Below are positions 24,781-33,011 of a stretch of 64,000 nucleotides of DNA, in pieces. Source of the DNA: Claveliimonas sp034178805. Its GTDB lineage: Bacteria; Bacillota; Clostridia; Lachnospirales; Lachnospiraceae. Below the pieces are notes generated by a model that was given only the letters and a program-made list of their open reading frames with translations, had not been told where the DNA came from and did no database searches. How positions within the stretch are numbered: the first letter of the stretch is position 1; every line of letters begins with the position of its first letter. The position numbers and the translations under genes are program-made. Location of the stretch: the NCBI RefSeq assembly GCF_050314255.1, contig NZ_JBNPMZ010000001.1:62001-126000 (forward strand), read 5' to 3'.

Positions 24781-27735
24781 TCAGGAAAGGTATTTGTTTT
24801 TCTTTCTATATCGGGTAACGGCAACTGTAGCAACTGATGCAATCATAAAAAATCCGAAGATAATGATTGTCGCTGTTTGTGTCGAATCAGCTGTTTTCAC
24901 TTTACCGGAATATTTTGAAGAAGGATTGTCTTCCGGTTTTTCCGGATTGACCGGTTTTTCCGGAGTCTCAGGCTCATCTGGAGTTACCGGTTTGTCGGGG
25001 GATACAGGCTGATCCGGAGAGCCACCTTCGTTGATCAGTTTCAGTTTTACATATCTCTCCAACCGGGTTTCTGCCTCATCAGTACTGAAGCTTTCCATAT
25101 ATACTTCTCTTACGCCGGCATCAAGTACTTCGAATTTTGCATTTCCGTCAAGCAATATTTCGTATTCACCCACATCTGTATTTGAAGAATCTGCGTATCC
25201 CGCAGGGCAATTATTGAGTGCTTCTTTATCCGCGTAAACAATGTAAACAACTCCATCAGAAGAAGCAAAGTTTTGTGATACCATTTCCGAAAGAGAAGTA
25301 CTCATGAAGAATGGGTCGGTATAGGTTGTTCCGACAGCATTTTTTAAAGACTTTATGCTGGGATCGCTTCCGGTCAGCTGAGTGGTATAAAGAGTGGAAA
25401 CACCACTGTAAAGGACTACATTCTCGGGCTGTCTGTAGCGTGCAAGCTCTGCAGCTACACCGTGATTCATTGCCAGCATCATTTCTTTGTAATCACTGCC
25501 AAAGGAATCTGTTCCAATCGTGTAATAATAGGAGGATTCGTCCTGGACACCTTTCATGGATTCATAGTAAGCCTGTCCCTTATACAGATCGATATAATAA
25601 TTGGGAAAACCATCCGGTACATTGTTGTATGTATTATAGTCAATCGCCCATTTTCTGATAGTATCTTTTGTTAGTTGTTTGTACGAACTGTCATCAAAAC
25701 CTGTGTATGCGATACCACAGTCAGACGTAACTTCCACATTGAGTTTAAAAGTAAAAAGTCCAACATTTGCAATGATGGAAGTAGTTCCGGGTTTCAATCC
25801 TGTTACTACTCCAGTTTGATCTACACTTGCAATCCGGTCATCGCTGGATGTAAATGAGACATCATCTGTCACTGCATTCAGAATGGAAAAGGTAAAGGTT
25901 TCTCCACCGGCGAGAGTGATATCCTCCGCGTTTTGTGAAGGAATGCCTGTGAAAAATGCAATATTATTTTTCAGTGCATATTCACGTACCGGCGAATCTG
26001 CACTGCCATAAATCGCAAGTGCAGAGGAAGTCATTTTCTGTCTGAGGAATGTGGTATTTCTATATTCGTAATAAAAGCCAAACGCTGCATCCCCCATTTC
26101 GGTGAGAGAAGAGGGAATGTAAAGCGCGCAGACAGATTTGTTTCCAAGGAAAGCACGGTCGCCAATTCTCCGGGTACCCTCCGGTACGGTATAGGAATCT
26201 GCTGAGACGAAAGGCGGACACAGAACCAGTTCCGTTCCATCCTTTGTAAATATAGCTCCGTCAATGTTTGTGAAATATGCATTACTTTCAGGAATATTAA
26301 TTTCTGACAGTTCATTACATTCCGAAAATGCTGTAGGATCAATCTCAGATACAGAATTGGATAATGTGATGGAGTGCAGATTACTTTCACGGAACATACA
26401 GTCAGTAATTTGTGTTACATTAGCGGGAAGGGTAAGTTTTTCCAGATTGGTGCGGCAGAAAGCGCCCACACCAAGTACTTCCAAAGAAGAAGGCAAATGG
26501 AGTGTTTCAAGTCCATAACCGTATCCGGAAAATGCATAATCCCCTATTTTTTGGAGCCCTTCATTCAATGTGATTGCTGTACTTGTATCTGCAAAAGCAT
26601 AGTTTCCAATTTCTAGGGTTGCAGAGGGAAGGATAATTTCACCGCTAATATCTGCTGTACTGAATGCATAATCCCCGATTTTCGTAACGGATTCAGGTAT
26701 TACAAGTGTATCAGTCTCTTTTAAGTTCGGATAGGCAACAAGTTCTGTCATGTCACTGTTATACAGGATGCCGTCAACGGCAGTAAAAGCGGAATTCCCT
26801 TCTTCTACAGCGTATGCACCGGTATTGCAGTGATTGAATGCAGATCCGTCAATACTCGTTACGGATTGTGGAATTACAACCGTTGCAAGATTAGATCCGG
26901 AGAGTGCTTTACATCCGATAGAATTCAGACCGCCTGTAAAATTTATCGCGTTAAGGCAATAATCACCGTCGAATGTTCCTGCGGCAAGTTCTGAACAGGG
27001 AAAATCAGCAGCAGTAAGATCTACACAATTCGCAAATGCATATTCACCGACGAATGTAACACTGGAAGGAATATTGACAGTCTGGAGTCCGGAGGATGCG
27101 AAAGCGCGGGTGCCTATTGTAGTTATAGAAGATGGGATTTCTATCTGGCTCAGGGCGGCACAGCAGTAAAACAGCCGGTCACTGATTGCGGTTAAACCAG
27201 AATTCAGTGAAACATTGGAGAGACTGCTGCATTCTGCAAAGGCAAACATCCCGGCACTGGTAAGTCTGGCAGGAAGAACGATCGATGTCAGATTCCGGCA
27301 GGATAAAAAAGCACCGTCACCAATTGTTTCAAGATTTTCAGAAAAATCCACAGTTTTCAGATTTGCACAGCCGGAGAAGGCACATCGTCCTATTTTCGTA
27401 AGGCTGTCCGGCATAACTACAGTTTCGAGATTGGAACAGGCTTCGAGGGCATAATCCCCAATGGATGTGATCCCTTCGGACAGAATGAGATGGTGAACCT
27501 GAATGCCTGCACGAAATGCCGATTCGCCGAGTCTGGTAACATTCTTTCCGCCAAGCTTCGAGGGAATAGTGACCGTTTCTTCTTTTCCGGTATATTCGGT
27601 AATCTCAATGGTTCCGTCCTCAAGAACTACATATTTGTAGTCTCCCTCGGTAAGAACGTCCTCTACTGCAAAAGCAATCTGGCATGTGCCAAACAACAGA
27701 GAAAATGCAATAAAAATGGATAGTATTTTTTTCAA
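24781..27735 (-). CDS. Secreted BspA-type LRR protein with Ig-like and ADP-ribosyltransferase-like domains
   Basis: A 984-residue surface protein. A signal peptide (residues 1-24, ending near QIAFA) precedes many BspA-type leucine-rich repeats (about 50-620, units like LTKIGRCAFSGCANLKTVDF). A bacterial Ig-like domain follows (about 621-690, with SSDDRIASVDQTGVVTG). Residues about 695-900 look like an ADP-ribosyltransferase: FFMSTSL (STS motif) and GEYEILL (E-x-E), although the first motif is VVLYSGV where an Arg would be expected. A Pro/Asp/Glu repeat stalk (906-940), a KTADST segment, one membrane helix (954-973) and a basic tail close it, like clostridial sortase substrates without LPXTG. 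Start is TTG 27735 after AAGGAGG. Confidence 0.8.
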   Translation of the reverse strand: MKKILSIFIAFSLLFGTCQIAFAVEDVLTEGDYKYVVLEDGTIEITEYTGKEETVTIPSKLGGKNVTRLGESAFRAGIQVHHLILSEGITSIGDYALEACSNLETVVMPDSLTKIGRCAFSGCANLKTVDFSENLETIGDGAFLSCRNLTSIVLPARLTSAGMFAFAECSSLSNVSLNSGLTAISDRLFYCCAALSQIEIPSSITTIGTRAFASSGLQTVNIPSSVTFVGEYAFANCVDLTAADFPCSELAAGTFDGDYCLNAINFTGGLNSIGCKALSGSNLATVVIPQSVTSIDGSAFNHCNTGAYAVEEGNSAFTAVDGILYNSDMTELVAYPNLKETDTLVIPESVTKIGDYAFSTADISGEIILPSATLEIGNYAFADTSTAITLNEGLQKIGDYAFSGYGYGLETLHLPSSLEVLGVGAFCRTNLEKLTLPANVTQITDCMFRESNLHSITLSNSVSEIDPTAFSECNELSEINIPESNAYFTNIDGAIFTKDGTELVLCPPFVSADSYTVPEGTRRIGDRAFLGNKSVCALYIPSSLTEMGDAAFGFYYEYRNTTFLRQKMTSSALAIYGSADSPVREYALKNNIAFFTGIPSQNAEDITLAGGETFTFSILNAVTDDVSFTSSDDRIASVDQTGVVTGLKPGTTSIIANVGLFTFKLNVEVTSDCGIAYTGFDDSSYKQLTKDTIRKWAIDYNTYNNVPDGFPNYYIDLYKGQAYYESMKGVQDESSYYYTIGTDSFGSDYKEMMLAMNHGVAAELARYRQPENVVLYSGVSTLYTTQLTGSDPSIKSLKNAVGTTYTDPFFMSTSLSEMVSQNFASSDGVVYIVYADKEALNNCPAGYADSSNTDVGEYEILLDGNAKFEVLDAGVREVYMESFSTDEAETRLERYVKLKLINEGGSPDQPVSPDKPVTPDEPETPEKPVNPEKPEDNPSSKYSGKVKTADSTQTATIIIFGFFMIASVATVAVTRYRKKNKYLS

Positions 27736-27864
27736 AAAAAACGCCTCCTTACACGATTAATCTTGAATAAATTGTAACATCTTTGAGTTTTTGGTGCTAC
27801 AAAAATAATAGAAAAGTATTGCGTAATTGTATGAAAAAAAATACAAAAAACAAGGGAAAACCTA

Positions 27865-27893
27865 TTGCGTTAAATATTTAACAGGATTAGAAT
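27865..27893 (+). promoter_or_regulatory. Promoter of the iron alcohol dehydrogenase
   Basis: TTGCGT (27865-27870) and TAGAAT (27888-27893), 17-base spacer, about 50 bases before the gene. The Rex-like palindrome at 27869-27882 overlaps the -35 box and spacer. The rest of the 207-base intergenic region is AT-rich and shows no gene. Confidence 0.55.
27869..27882. promoter_or_regulatory. Rex-type operator candidate
   Basis: GTTAAATATTTAAC matches the core of the Rex consensus (GTTAA-N4-TTAAC) exactly; the outer two bases on each side fit only partly. Its position within the promoter suits repression, and alcohol dehydrogenases are standard Rex targets in Clostridia. The rex gene is in this window. 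Confidence 0.65.
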
Positions 27894-27942
27894 GAGATTA
27901 TCAAATAATTAACAATGTTTAAACGCAAAGGAGATGCGAAAA

Positions 27943-29124
27943 ATGGGAAGATTTACATTACCAAGAGACATTTATCACGGAAAGGGATGCCTGGAAGAAC
28001 TGAAGAATCTGAAAGGTAAAAAAGCAATTCTTGTTGTGGGCGGTGGTTCCATGAAGCGTCAGGGATTCCTGGATAAAGCAGTGAATTATCTGAAAGAAGC
28101 AGGTATGGAAGTAGAACTCTTTGAAGGTGTTGAACCGGATCCGTCTGTTGAGACCGTAATGAAAGGTGCAGAAGCAATGCGCAAATTCGAACCTGACTGG
28201 ATTGTATCTATGGGTGGAGGTTCTCCAATCGATGCTGCAAAGGCTATGTGGGCATTCTATGAGTATCCTGAGACTACTTTTGAAGATCTGATTATTCCAT
28301 TTAACTTCCCGGAACTGAGACAGAAAGCAAAATTCTGTGCAATTCCATCGACATCAGGAACAGCAACTGAGGTTACGGCATTTTCAGTTATTACAGATTA
28401 CGAAAAAGGAATCAAATATCCTCTGGCAGACTTTAATATTACACCTGACGTTGCAATCGTTGATTCAGAACTGGTTGAAGGACTTCCGGCACATCAGGTT
28501 GCATACACAGGAATGGATGCACTGACACATGCAATTGAGGCTTATGTATCTACACTGAATTGTGTATACACAGATCCTCTTGCAATTCAGGCTATTGAGA
28601 TGGTATTTGACTATCTGCCGGCATCATTCAAGGGTAATATGGAAGCAAGAGCACAGATGCATGATGCACAGTGTCTGGCAGGTATGGCATTCTCCAATGC
28701 TCTGCTTGGTATCGTACACTCCATGGCACATAAGACTGGTGCTGCGTTCTCAACAGGACATATTACACACGGTCTTGCAAATGCAATGTATCTCCCATAT
28801 GTAATTAAATATAATGCAAAGGATCCGGTTGCAGCAAAACGTTACGCTGAAATCGCAAGAAAAATTGGACTTCAGGGAGCTTCTGAAAAATCCTTAATCA
28901 ACAGCCTCTGTGCTAAAATTGATGAGTTTAATGTAATCCTTGGAATTCCGGCTACATTAAAAGAGTTTGGAATTAAGGAAGATGAATTTAAGGAAAAAAT
29001 AGCAGAAATCGCTGCAAATGCAGTTGGTGATGCATGTACAGGTTCTAACCCGAGAGCAATTGATCCTGCAACAATGGAAAGACTCTTTACATGTATTTAT
29101 TACGGAACAGAAGTAGACTTCTAA
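27943..29124 (+). CDS. Iron-containing alcohol dehydrogenase
   Basis: A group III (Fe-dependent) NAD(P)H alcohol dehydrogenase, probably reducing an aldehyde or ketone to an alcohol to dispose of reducing power. GGGSPIDAAKAMW near residue 93 is the nucleotide loop; metal ligands are expected in GMDALTHAIEAY and the histidines of VHSMAHKTGAAF and GHITHGLANAM. The 393 residues fit the family; the sequence resembles butanol dehydrogenase-like and 1,3-propanediol-type members, so the substrate is open. I choose ATG 27943 because AAAGGAG is nine bases ahead and an ATG at 27934 overlaps it. Confidence 0.92.
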   Translation: MGRFTLPRDIYHGKGCLEELKNLKGKKAILVVGGGSMKRQGFLDKAVNYLKEAGMEVELFEGVEPDPSVETVMKGAEAMRKFEPDWIVSMGGGSPIDAAKAMWAFYEYPETTFEDLIIPFNFPELRQKAKFCAIPSTSGTATEVTAFSVITDYEKGIKYPLADFNITPDVAIVDSELVEGLPAHQVAYTGMDALTHAIEAYVSTLNCVYTDPLAIQAIEMVFDYLPASFKGNMEARAQMHDAQCLAGMAFSNALLGIVHSMAHKTGAAFSTGHITHGLANAMYLPYVIKYNAKDPVAAKRYAEIARKIGLQGASEKSLINSLCAKIDEFNVILGIPATLKEFGIKEDEFKEKIAEIAANAVGDACTGSNPRAIDPATMERLFTCIYYGTEVDF

Positions 29125-29137
29125 AACTGTTTGATGG

Positions 29138-29167
29138 AAAGACAGGTGCAGCCGCATCTGTCTTTTT
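29138..29167 (+). terminator. Terminator after the alcohol dehydrogenase gene
   Basis: AAAGACAGGTGC pairs with GCATCTGTCTTT (one G-U) around AGCC, with the T run continuing to 29167. It makes the alcohol dehydrogenase a single-gene unit. Confidence 0.85.
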
Positions 29168-29229
29168 CAAAACCATAAAACTATAAAAAGTGGTTTTCAG
29201 CATTTTGCCACAAATAAATTGGAGTGTAC

Positions 29230-29258
29230 TTGATATTTTTGGGCAAATACATTATTAT
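29230..29258 (+). promoter_or_regulatory. Probable promoter for nfnAB
   Basis: TTGATA (29230-29235), 17-base spacer, TATTAT (29253-29258), 32 bases ahead of nfnA. No Rex box is visible here. Confidence 0.5.
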
Positions 29259-29290
29259 AGAATAAGTATGAAATGATAGGAGGAAATAAG

Positions 29291-30178
29291 ATGTACAAGA
29301 TATTAAAGGCTGAAAAACTGGCCGATATGATTTATCTTATGGATGTTGAAGCTCCACGTGTAGCGAAGCACTGTGAGCCGGGTCAGTTTGTCATCGTTAA
29401 AATGGATGAGAAAGGCGAGAGAATTCCGCTTACCATCTGCGATTACGATAGAGAAGCAGGAACGATTACTATCGTTTTCCAGACTGTAGGAGCATCCACA
29501 CATAAGATGGCAGGACTGAAAGTCGGAGATGCTTTTCGTGATTTTACCGGACCACTTGGATGTCCATCAGAATTTGTGGGAGAAGACATTGAGAGCCTGA
29601 AGAATAAGAAGATTTTATTCGTAGCCGGAGGCGTTGGTGCTGCACCGGTTTATCCACAGGTAAAATGGATGAAAGAGCACGGCATTCATGTAGATGTTAT
29701 CGTTGGATCCAAGACGAAAGACATGCTGATTCTGGAAGATGAGATGAGATCAGTAGCCGGTAATTATTATCCATGTACAGATGATGGTTCTTATGGTCAT
29801 GCAGGTATGGTTACTACCAAGATTGAGAAGCTGGTAGAAGAGGGCAATAAGTACGACATCTGTGTGGCAATAGGACCGATGATCATGATGAAATTTGTTT
29901 GTCTTCTGACCAAGAAGCTGGAGATTCCGACAATCGTCAGCATGAACCCGATTATGGTAGACGGAACCGGTATGTGTGGTGCCTGCCGTCTGCATGTTGG
30001 TGATGAGATTAAATTTGCCTGTGTGGATGGTCCGGAATTTGATGGACACCTTGTTAACTTCGATGAGGCAATGAAGAGACAGCAGATGTACAAGACCGCT
30101 GAGGGACGTGCAATGCTGAAATTACAGGAAGGCGACACTCACCATGGTGGATGTGGCCACTGCGGAGGTGACGAATAA
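29291..30178 (+). CDS. nfnA: NfnA-type FAD/NAD-binding subunit (sulfide dehydrogenase/DHOD electron-transfer-like)
   Basis: The small subunit of an NADH-dependent reduced-ferredoxin:NADP+ oxidoreductase (Nfn). It has a ferredoxin-reductase FAD domain (about 1-95, with the RIPLTICDYD flavin motif), an NAD domain (FVAGGVGAAPVYPQ near residue 112) and a cysteine cluster for a [2Fe-2S] centre near residue 225 (GTGMCGACRLHVGDEIKFAC). The C-terminus ends in a Cys/His/Gly-rich tail. I place the start at ATG 29291 after AGGAGGAAA. It overlaps nfnB by one base (TAATG), consistent with a tight heterodimer. By family knowledge, Nfn bifurcates electrons between NADPH, NAD+ and ferredoxin. Confidence 0.88.
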   Translation: MYKILKAEKLADMIYLMDVEAPRVAKHCEPGQFVIVKMDEKGERIPLTICDYDREAGTITIVFQTVGASTHKMAGLKVGDAFRDFTGPLGCPSEFVGEDIESLKNKKILFVAGGVGAAPVYPQVKWMKEHGIHVDVIVGSKTKDMLILEDEMRSVAGNYYPCTDDGSYGHAGMVTTKIEKLVEEGNKYDICVAIGPMIMMKFVCLLTKKLEIPTIVSMNPIMVDGTGMCGACRLHVGDEIKFACVDGPEFDGHLVNFDEAMKRQQMYKTAEGRAMLKLQEGDTHHGGCGHCGGDE

Positions 30179-31566
30179 TGGCAGATGTATTAAAGAGAGT
30201 TCCTGTAAGAGAGCAGGATGCGAAAGTAAGAGCAACAAACTTTGAAGAGGTTTGTTATGGATATAATAAAGAAGAGGCAATGGATGAAGCAAGCCGCTGC
30301 CTGAACTGTAAAAATGCAAAATGTATTCAGGGATGTCCGGTATCTATCAATATTCCTGGATTCATTTCCAAAGTAAAGGACGGAGATATCGAAGGTGCAT
30401 ATGAAGTAATCGGACAGTCTTCCGCATTGCCGGCTATCTGCGGACGAGTATGTCCACAGGAGTCTCAGTGTGAGTGCAAATGTATCCGCGGAATCAAGGG
30501 TGATCCGGTATCTATCGGAAAACTGGAGAGATTTGTTGCAGATTATGCACTGGAGAATGATATTAAACCAAAGAAAGCTGAAAAGATGAACGGTCATAAA
30601 GTAGCTGTTATCGGTTCCGGTCCGTCCGGACTTACCTGTGCAGGAGATCTGGCAAAGCTTGGCTATGAAGTAACTGTATTTGAGGCTCTTCATGAACTGG
30701 GTGGTGTACTGGTTTATGGTATTCCTGAGTTCCGTCTTCCGAAACAGAAAGTTGTAAAGAAAGAGATTGAAAAAGTTAAAGAATTAGGTGTTAAATTCGA
30801 GACAAACGTAGTAATCGGAAAATCCACTACCATCGATCAGTTGATGGAAGAGGAAGATTTTGAAGCAGTATTTATCGGTTCCGGTGCAGGACTTCCAATG
30901 TTCATGGGAATTCCGGGAGAGACTGCAAATGGTGTGTTCTCAGCAAATGAGTATCTGACCAGAAGCAACCTGATGAAAGCTTTTGACAGTTCTTATGATA
31001 CACCGATCGCAGCAGGTAAGAAAGTAGCCGTTATCGGTGGAGGTAACGTAGCTATGGATGCTGCAAGAACTGCACTTCGTCTTGGAGCAGAGGTACATAT
31101 CGTATACCGTCGTAGCGAAGCAGAGCTTCCGGCACGAGTAGAAGAAGTACATCATGCAAAAGAAGAGGGCGTTATCTTTGATCTTCTGACCAATCCGAAA
31201 GAAATCCTCGTTGATGAGAATGGATGGGTAAAAGGTATGAAGGTTATCAAGATGGAACTTGGCGAACCAGATGCTTCCGGAAGAAGACGTCCGGTAGAGA
31301 TTCCAGGTTCTGAGTATGAGATGGAACTGGATACAGTAATCATGTCCCTTGGTACATCACCGAACCCATTGATCGCATCTACAACAAAGGGGCTTGAGAC
31401 AAACCGCAGAAAATGTATCGTAGCTGAGGAAGAAAATGGACAGACTTCCAAAGCATGTGTTTTCGCAGGTGGAGATGCTGTTACAGGTGCAGCAACTGTA
31501 ATCCTTGCAATGGGAGCTGGTAAAGCTGGTGCAAAGGGTATTCACGAGCTGTTGTCACAGAAATAA
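30178..31566 (+). CDS. nfnB: NfnB-type subunit (GltA-like NADPH-dependent glutamate synthase small chain homologue)
   Basis: A 462-residue flavoprotein, often annotated as glutamate synthase small chain (gltA), but here paired with NfnA and with no large glutamate synthase gene. The N-terminal Fe-S region (CLNCKNAKCIQGCP and CGRVCPQESQCECKC) precedes two nucleotide-binding folds: VIGSGPSGLTCAGDLAKLG (FAD, near residue 144) and VIGGGNVAMDAARTALRLG (NADPH, near 285). The C-terminal GGDAVTGAATVILAMGAGK binds flavin. It should be the NADP(H)/bifurcating subunit of Nfn. A strong terminator follows. Confidence 0.9.
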   Translation: MADVLKRVPVREQDAKVRATNFEEVCYGYNKEEAMDEASRCLNCKNAKCIQGCPVSINIPGFISKVKDGDIEGAYEVIGQSSALPAICGRVCPQESQCECKCIRGIKGDPVSIGKLERFVADYALENDIKPKKAEKMNGHKVAVIGSGPSGLTCAGDLAKLGYEVTVFEALHELGGVLVYGIPEFRLPKQKVVKKEIEKVKELGVKFETNVVIGKSTTIDQLMEEEDFEAVFIGSGAGLPMFMGIPGETANGVFSANEYLTRSNLMKAFDSSYDTPIAAGKKVAVIGGGNVAMDAARTALRLGAEVHIVYRRSEAELPARVEEVHHAKEEGVIFDLLTNPKEILVDENGWVKGMKVIKMELGEPDASGRRRPVEIPGSEYEMELDTVIMSLGTSPNPLIASTTKGLETNRRKCIVAEEENGQTSKACVFAGGDAVTGAATVILAMGAGKAGAKGIHELLSQK

Positions 31567-31582
31567 TATATATTGTATTTTT

Positions 31583-31610
31583 GGAGCGCGGAAAACCGCG
31601 CTCCTTTTTT
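31583..31610 (+). terminator. Terminator after nfnB
   Basis: GGAGCGCGG and CCGCGCTCC form a perfect nine-base GC-rich stem around AAAA, followed by six T residues. Confidence 0.93.
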
Positions 31611-31637
31611 GAAACATAATTGAATTCAAAGAAACGC

Positions 31638-31666
31638 TTCACTTCGCTGATATAATGAGTTATAAT
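31638..31666 (+). promoter_or_regulatory. Promoter of the DUF975 gene
   Basis: TTCACT (31638-31643), 17-base spacer, TATAAT (31661-31666). A cre-like sequence overlaps the -10 end and the likely start point. Confidence 0.5.
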
Positions 31667-31679
31667 GTTAACGATAACA
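31666..31679 (+). promoter_or_regulatory. cre-like (CcpA) site candidate
   Basis: TGTTAACGATAACA fits the degenerate Bacillus cre pattern TGWNANCGNTNWCA at all 14 positions. It overlaps the -10 box and likely +1, a place where CcpA would repress. Such a degenerate motif arises by chance at moderate rate, so this is tentative. Confidence 0.4.
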
Positions 31680-31716
31680 AAAGTACTTACTATTTTAACA
31701 TTAAAGGAGAAATATT

Positions 31717-32493
31717 ATGTGGACTAGAGCAATGTTGAAGGAGAGAGCAAAGGTTGCATTTAAACGCAATTATTGGAGTTGTGTACTGGTTGCCCTGATT
31801 CTGATGATAGTGACAGGCGGTGCAGCATCAACAGCATCATCTAATGCCGGCAGACAGATGACTGAACAGGCTGGAATTACCAGTCAGGGGAATCCGGCAG
31901 AGGACTTTATAAATTCTTTGACTGCTGCATCTAATGATATGGGAATCAGCGTAGAAGCATTTGTTTTGATTTTTATGGCTATCTTTAGCGTGGCAGTGAT
32001 TATTGTAGAGTTGCTTCGCATTTTTGTGTTTTCTCCAATGGAGATAGGTGGATGCCGTTTCTTTGTAGAGAATGCGAATGATACACCGGGCGTAGGAAAG
32101 ATTTTATACGCATTTAAGAGTGGTGCATATGGTAAGATGGTGCTCACTTTGTTCCTGAGAGATTTATTTATTGCATTATGGAGTCTTCTGTTTGTTATTC
32201 CTGGAATTATTAAGGCGTACGAATATCGTATGGTGCCATATCTTCTGGCAGATTGTCCGGAGATGAGCAGACAGGATGCATTTCGTATCAGCAAAGAGAT
32301 GATGACAGGACAGAAGTGGAATGCATTTGTTCTGGATTTATCATTTATCGGATGGGAACTGCTCGCAGGAATCACCTGTGGAATTGCAGGAATTTTCTAT
32401 GTAGCACCGTATGTATATGCAACAGATGCCGAGATGTTCCTGGTATTGCGTGAAAACTATTTCCAGAGCAGAAATACGCAGCAGGTATTCTAA
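31717..32493 (+). CDS. DUF975 family membrane protein
   Basis: A 258-residue integral membrane protein. The N-terminus (LKERAKVAFKRNYWSCVLVALI) is the typical DUF975 opening, followed by about five membrane segments (near 20-40, 88-112, 150-175, 205-240). FSPMEIGGCRFFVEN and the GQKWNAFVLDLSFIGWELL stretch recur in the family. The function is not known; some relatives are linked to membrane stress. It has its own promoter with a possible CcpA site, and rlmH follows after 22 bases. Confidence 0.85.
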   Translation: MWTRAMLKERAKVAFKRNYWSCVLVALILMIVTGGAASTASSNAGRQMTEQAGITSQGNPAEDFINSLTAASNDMGISVEAFVLIFMAIFSVAVIIVELLRIFVFSPMEIGGCRFFVENANDTPGVGKILYAFKSGAYGKMVLTLFLRDLFIALWSLLFVIPGIIKAYEYRMVPYLLADCPEMSRQDAFRISKEMMTGQKWNAFVLDLSFIGWELLAGITCGIAGIFYVAPYVYATDAEMFLVLRENYFQSRNTQQVF

Positions 32494-32515
32494 AACTTAA
32501 TGCGAGTTTATAGAT

Positions 32516-32995
32516 ATGAAGATTACAATTTTAACGGTTGGAAAGATTAAAGAAAAATATCTGAGAGATGCCATTGCAGAATACTCTAAGCGTCTCTCCA
32601 GGTATTGTAAACTTGAGATCATTGAGGTGGCAGATGAGAAGACGCCGGAGAATGCCAGTGAGACAGTGGAGGATGCTATCCGGTCAAAAGAAGGAGAGCG
32701 TCTTCTGAAGAATGTCAGAGATGGAGCTTTTGTTATCACTCTTGAGATTGGCGGAAAACAACTAACCTCGGAGGAACTGGCAGATAAGATCGATACACTC
32801 GGTGTACAGGGAGTCAGCCATATTATCTTCATTATCGGCGGATCTATCGGGCTTGGCAGGGAGGTCCTTGCCAGGTCCGATTATGCGTTGAGCTTTTCGA
32901 AGATGACGTTTCCGCATCAGCTAATGCGGGTAATTTTGCTGGAGCAGGTGTACCGGAGTTACAGGATCATTAACGGGGAACCATATCATAAGTAA
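32516..32995 (+). CDS. rlmH: 23S rRNA (pseudouridine1915-N3)-methyltransferase RlmH
   Basis: An SPOUT-class methyltransferase that modifies pseudouridine 1915 in helix 69 of 23S rRNA, on assembled 70S ribosomes. The 159 residues are of normal length. The SAM-binding knot is at FIIGGSIGLGREV (near residue 107), and the C-terminal SFSKMTFPHQLMRVILLEQ and YRIINGEPYHK are diagnostic. It follows DUF975 closely and precedes a GNAT gene by 16 bases. Confidence 0.96.
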   Translation: MKITILTVGKIKEKYLRDAIAEYSKRLSRYCKLEIIEVADEKTPENASETVEDAIRSKEGERLLKNVRDGAFVITLEIGGKQLTSEELADKIDTLGVQGVSHIIFIIGGSIGLGREVLARSDYALSFSKMTFPHQLMRVILLEQVYRSYRIINGEPYHK

Positions 32996-33011
32996 CGGAG
33001 GAAATCATTAG

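Noticed and set aside
25000..27600. Tandem DNA repeat or CRISPR-like array in the LRR gene
   Set aside because: The periodicity is at protein level (LRR units of about 22-24 residues) with diverged DNA; there are no identical repeats with spacers.
30178..31566. Glutamate synthase small subunit role
   Set aside because: No large subunit is adjacent, while an NfnA-type partner overlaps it; Nfn is the better reading.
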